Shown here: piece after piece, positions 61,209 to 64,000 of the stretch
Numbering within the stretch: the first letter of the stretch is position 1
How the letters are laid out: each line of letters starts with the position of its first letter
Assembly: GCA_963836265.1 (NCBI GenBank)
Contig: CAWIIO010000002.1
Coordinates: 482,887 to 546,886, forward strand
DNA from: CAIWHR01 sp963836265
GTDB taxonomy: Bacteria > Pseudomonadota > Gammaproteobacteria > Burkholderiales > Casimicrobiaceae
Length of the DNA stretch: 64,000 bases
Direction of reading: 5' to 3'
Notes under the pieces: generated by a model
Database searches by the model: none
What the model saw: the letters and a program-made list of their open reading frames with translations, nothing else
What the model was told of the DNA's origin: nothing
Translations under genes and position numbers: made by a program

Positions 61209-64000
61209 TCAAAGACAAGCAGTCCCCGGTGCCTGAAACACGGTCCTCGTGATTCGCTTGGACTGGGTGATGTTTTTCAACGTGTAGTCGAACCAGCCCA
61301 TGTTGCCATTGGCAAACGTGAATTTCGCCGTGCCGGCCGGGCTCACCTGAACCATTGCCGGACTAAACGGCACTGAATTGAACGGCGGGCCCGTCGTTTG
61401 ATTCAGCGTGCCGGCGTACACGCCCTCGGTGATCTTTGTTGCCGCCACCGATAACCACAGCGGCGTGCCGTCCAGATCGTAGGTATACCAGGTCGCAAAG
61501 ATGACGTCGCCCTGGTGGATGAGGTTGATGCCCCACCCCGATTCCGAACCGGGGGGGTGAGCCCACCAGAGGTCCTGGAAATTGGTCGCCTTGGTCAGAT
61601 CCGTTAGCGCACCAAAGGTGCAGGTGGGGACGGGGCTCGCGAACGCATTCCGGACGATCGCCTTCGTTTGCGCAACTCCGTTCACCAGGTAGGCAAAGGT
61701 TCCGCTGTTCAGATCGCTGAACGTCAGTTGGCCCGATCCGACGGGGTTCGTGGTAACGAGTTTCGGATCGAAGGGCGTTGCATAGAATGCCGGGCCCCTG
61801 GTTTCGTAGAGCGTCCCCGTGTAGCTGTTCTCGGAGGTCTTGTTGGCCGTCATCGAGAGCCACCACGCCTTCCCGGCCAGGTCATAGGTGAACCAGGTGA
61901 GAAAAATGACATCGCCTTGATGTGCGAGGTTGATCCCCCAGCCGGATTCCGAGCCCCCTGGAGCGTTCCACCAAAGGCCTTCGAAGCTGGCGCCGACGGG
62001 TGGACCGTTGCCACCGCCGCCGCCACCACCACCGCCACCACCATCACCACCACCGGGATCTGGATCGATCGAGAATCGCGCCTGGCCGGGTTTCCCGTTG
62101 TAATGGGGTATCACCGAATTGGTGAGTTCGGACTGGATGTAGTCGTAGCAGGCCTGCGCGCCGGCGATACCGCGCGTGACCGCGACCGCCAGGACGGCAC
62201 GAAGATGCAGGAAGTATGACGGACCTGTCTGATAGAACTGCTGCATGATGGTGTGCCCGTCCCATCCCGCCGTATCGATGGTGTGGCCGTCAGCGTCCGT
62301 GTGCCCGTCCGAGCCGGCTGCGTAGTAAGTCCAATAGTCGGCCCAGTTTGTCGCCACCGTCGCATCGGTCGCGGTGTCGCTGAAATAGAGGGTCGAATGC
62401 TTGTACGCCGCCGGATCCTTGTTCGGGACGCAGTAATAGGGAACTGGCCACTGCCGGTTCCAACCTGATGTCCCGTTCGACTGCTGGATGTGGAGGTCGA
62501 CGCCCCAGGCGAAGATCGGCTGCCAGTCGGCAAAGCCCTGATCGACCGCCATGCCGACCACGGCGTTGAGCCAGGCGGCCATCCACGTCGCGTTGGAATC
62601 CGTACGCGTCCACGTCTTGAACATGCGGTGGATGCGGGCCGGTGAGTTGACGAAGCGCAACGAGAACGCCTTGTTGTCGTCGATGCAGGACTGCCAATAG
62701 CTCTTGGGCCGCAGCCATGCCGGTACGGTCGCCGGGCAGCTCGCCGCAAGCTGGAACAGATCACGCAGGCCCCAGGCAAACGACCGGGTCGCCCCCGGGT
62801 AGACCATGCCTTCGAGCTTCTCGGTGCCGCGATGGTAGGCGGCAAACAGGATTTGCCAATTGGTGCTGAATTGCAGTTCTTCCAGGAAGTAGGGATCCTC
62901 CGTCAGCAGCCAGGGCAGATTCACACAAGGATAGAAGTGGGCCGCATTGAGGGCCACGAAACTCGGATTGGCATTGGGATCCACATCGGGCGCGTAGTTG
63001 ATCGTGCCGCCGTCTTTCTTGAACCGCAGCTTGTTGTTGCGGACGTCGAGCACGGCGCCGGTGGCGTCGTCGCGAATGTGCACGCACCAGTTACCGCACC
63101 ATTCGCCCTCGGTGCGCAGCGTAGTCAACGACGCAGCGGAACCGTTGATCACATAGTCCGCCGCATATTCGGTCAGGAAGCCGATCTGCGGATTGTCGCC
63201 GGCTGCGCCCATCGCATTTGCGAATGCGCCGAGCACCGCATCATGTGGCGCACTCATCGGCCCGCTCCAGGCGATGGCGTTGTTCCGGGGGGGCAATCCA
63301 AAGAGGCCGCCGGAGCCGAAGTTCGGTATCCAGCCGCGAGTCTTGAGGGTCGCCGGGGTGCGCACGACCGGCCGCGGGGAGGATTGGTAGCGCCAGCGGG
63401 CGTACCACCAGTGCTGGGGGACGGTATAGGTGGCCTGCGTAGCCCCGCCTTTGGTAATGGTGGCCGTATAGGCGGTGGTGATGTGCGTGGGCGTGCCCGC
63501 GGTGGAGCGCCCATATTCGACGATCACTTCGTCGCGATAACCGGCCCCGACGATGCGGTTGCCCGCCGCATCGGCGTCGACCCGAAAGTAGACGCGCCAG
63601 TCGGGAAAGGCCGGGTTCTGCGCCAAATAAGACTTCTGACGAACGTACTCGCCGACGAAGTCGCCCTGGGCCACTGCGTTCGCACCCGAAAACGTGGCCA
63701 CATTGCCACCACCGAAATCGAGCGTAACGGCGAGATCGTTGACTCCGGTCGCAGTCGACGGAGGTGCGTTCCCAGAATATCGATATGCCCACGTCGTGTG
63801 CGTTGCATATCCGGTCAGCAGAATGAAGCAGCCGCTGCTTTGATCGAAATCGATGCAATAGTACGACTGGTCGGGCACGCCGACGGAGCCCGCCTCGACC
63901 TGCATCAAAACCGCCTTCCAGACTTTGGTGGCGGGGCTGAATGCGTAAAAGGTGCCGTTGGAAACAAAGCCGCCAACGATTTTGTTGACGGTGTCGTAGG
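61209..64000 (-). CDS. Large secreted protein with Gly-rich linker and two C-terminal repeats (5' end outside window)
   Basis: The frame is open to the right edge (it reads YDTVNKIVGGFVSNGTFYAFSPATKVW at the edge), so the start is missing; over 925 residues are visible. Order: an N-terminal propeller-like region, a roughly 560-residue domain shared with the broken copy at 53-54.6 kb (ITLDFGGGNVATFSGANAVAQG to HYNGKPGQARFSID), a Gly-rich linker at about 62000-62060, then two repeats of about 125 residues beginning GLWWNAPGGSESGWGINLAHQGDVIFLTWFTYDL and LWWAHPPGSESGWGINLIHQGDVIFATWYTYDL. The repeats occur in many proteobacterial surface proteins. Function is unknown; the main domain is not recognised. 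Confidence 0.82.
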   Translation of the reverse strand, partial: YDTVNKIVGGFVSNGTFYAFSPATKVWKAVLMQVEAGSVGVPDQSYYCIDFDQSSGCFILLTGYATHTTWAYRYSGNAPPSTATGVNDLAVTLDFGGGNVATFSGANAVAQGDFVGEYVRQKSYLAQNPAFPDWRVYFRVDADAAGNRIVGAGYRDEVIVEYGRSTAGTPTHITTAYTATITKGGATQATYTVPQHWWYARWRYQSSPRPVVRTPATLKTRGWIPNFGSGGLFGLPPRNNAIAWSGPMSAPHDAVLGAFANAMGAAGDNPQIGFLTEYAADYVINGSAASLTTLRTEGEWCGNWCVHIRDDATGAVLDVRNNKLRFKKDGGTINYAPDVDPNANPSFVALNAAHFYPCVNLPWLLTEDPYFLEELQFSTNWQILFAAYHRGTEKLEGMVYPGATRSFAWGLRDLFQLAASCPATVPAWLRPKSYWQSCIDDNKAFSLRFVNSPARIHRMFKTWTRTDSNATWMAAWLNAVVGMAVDQGFADWQPIFAWGVDLHIQQSNGTSGWNRQWPVPYYCVPNKDPAAYKHSTLYFSDTATDATVATNWADYWTYYAAGSDGHTDADGHTIDTAGWDGHTIMQQFYQTGPSYFLHLRAVLAVAVTRGIAGAQACYDYIQSELTNSVIPHYNGKPGQARFSIDPDPGGGDGGGGGGGGGGGNGPPVGASFEGLWWNAPGGSESGWGINLAHQGDVIFLTWFTYDLAGKAWWLSMTANKTSENSYTGTLYETRGPAFYATPFDPKLVTTNPVGSGQLTFSDLNSGTFAYLVNGVAQTKAIVRNAFASPVPTCTFGALTDLTKATNFQDLWWAHPPGSESGWGINLIHQGDVIFATWYTYDLDGTPLWLSVAATKITEGVYAGTLNQTTGPPFNSVPFSPAMVQVSPAGTAKFTFANGNMGWFDYTLKNITQSKRITRTVFQAPGTACL
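62063..63725 (-). repeat. 1.66-kb direct repeat, copy 2
   Basis: Same orientation as 52906-54567 and almost identical. It is in frame throughout in the large secreted protein gene. The two copies bracket 7.5 kb holding the complete acylation module. Confidence 0.95.

Overview
The window is a GC-rich stretch of a chromosome, most likely from a betaproteobacterium. The clearest clue is a complete PEP-CTERM/exosortase-A (XrtA) accessory set of the betaproteobacterial kind: sugar transferase, PrsK, PrsR, PrsT, two PEP-CTERM proteins, two XrtA-associated hydrolases, and an acyl carrier protein, ligase and decarboxylase set. The exosortase gene itself is not in the window.

Layout. 1-8.5 kb is an accessory region: two tandem class III cyclases (the first cut by the window edge), a truncated IS3-family transposase, and short secreted or hypothetical genes, including a secreted HNH protein and a cysteine-rich zinc-ribbon protein. 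It ends near a 45-bp fragment of a tRNA-Ser gene. 8.6-14.1 kb is core: a BI-1 family membrane protein, serB, purT, rnr and tRNA-Leu(CAG). 14.2-28.2 kb is one long minus-strand block. Read in the direction of transcription it runs sugar transferase, PrsK, PrsR, PrsT, UDP-HexNAc dehydrogenase, UDP-HexNAc 4-epimerase, lytic transglycosylase, trypsin-like protease, DUF218 protein and a PEP-CTERM protein. It should make, regulate and export an exopolysaccharide containing a HexNAc-uronic acid. 28.9-32.2 kb holds a c-di-GMP-I riboswitch in front of a secreted metalloprotease, then a second PEP-CTERM protein. 32.6-37.9 kb (minus) has a beta-helix protein, a TPR protein, a glycosyltransferase, two XrtA-type hydrolases and an ACP. 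38.1-52.7 kb (plus) has a GNAT, acyl ligase, PLP decarboxylase, AsnB-like amidotransferase, deacetylase, two more acyltransferases, sulfotransferase, ATP-grasp ligase, an alpha-toroid protein, methyltransferase and flippase.

The most interesting locus is 55.4-61.0 kb: an MBOAT-SGNH fusion, a carrier protein, a stand-alone adenylation enzyme and an acyl-CoA dehydrogenase, tightly packed or overlapping. The specificity residues of the adenylation enzyme read D-L-L-Y-L-A-L-V-C-K, which I recall as the code of L-prolyl-AMP ligases that start pyrrole-2-carboxyl-S-PCP synthesis (PltF/RedM/CloN4 type). With a PltE-like dehydrogenase and a membrane O-acyltransferase, the simplest reading is a system that makes pyrrole-2-carboxylate from proline and esterifies it onto the exopolysaccharide. 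The module lies between two nearly identical 1.66-kb direct repeats, one in a broken gene (52.9-54.6 kb) and one in a large secreted protein (62.1-63.7 kb) that runs off the right edge.

Many conserved genes (rnr, the dehydrogenase, both XrtA enzymes, the acyl-CoA dehydrogenase and others) are split by single-base frameshifts. The density, up to four per gene around 39-41 kb, looks more like uncorrected sequencing error than gene decay. I therefore give whole-gene coordinates with the shift positions noted.
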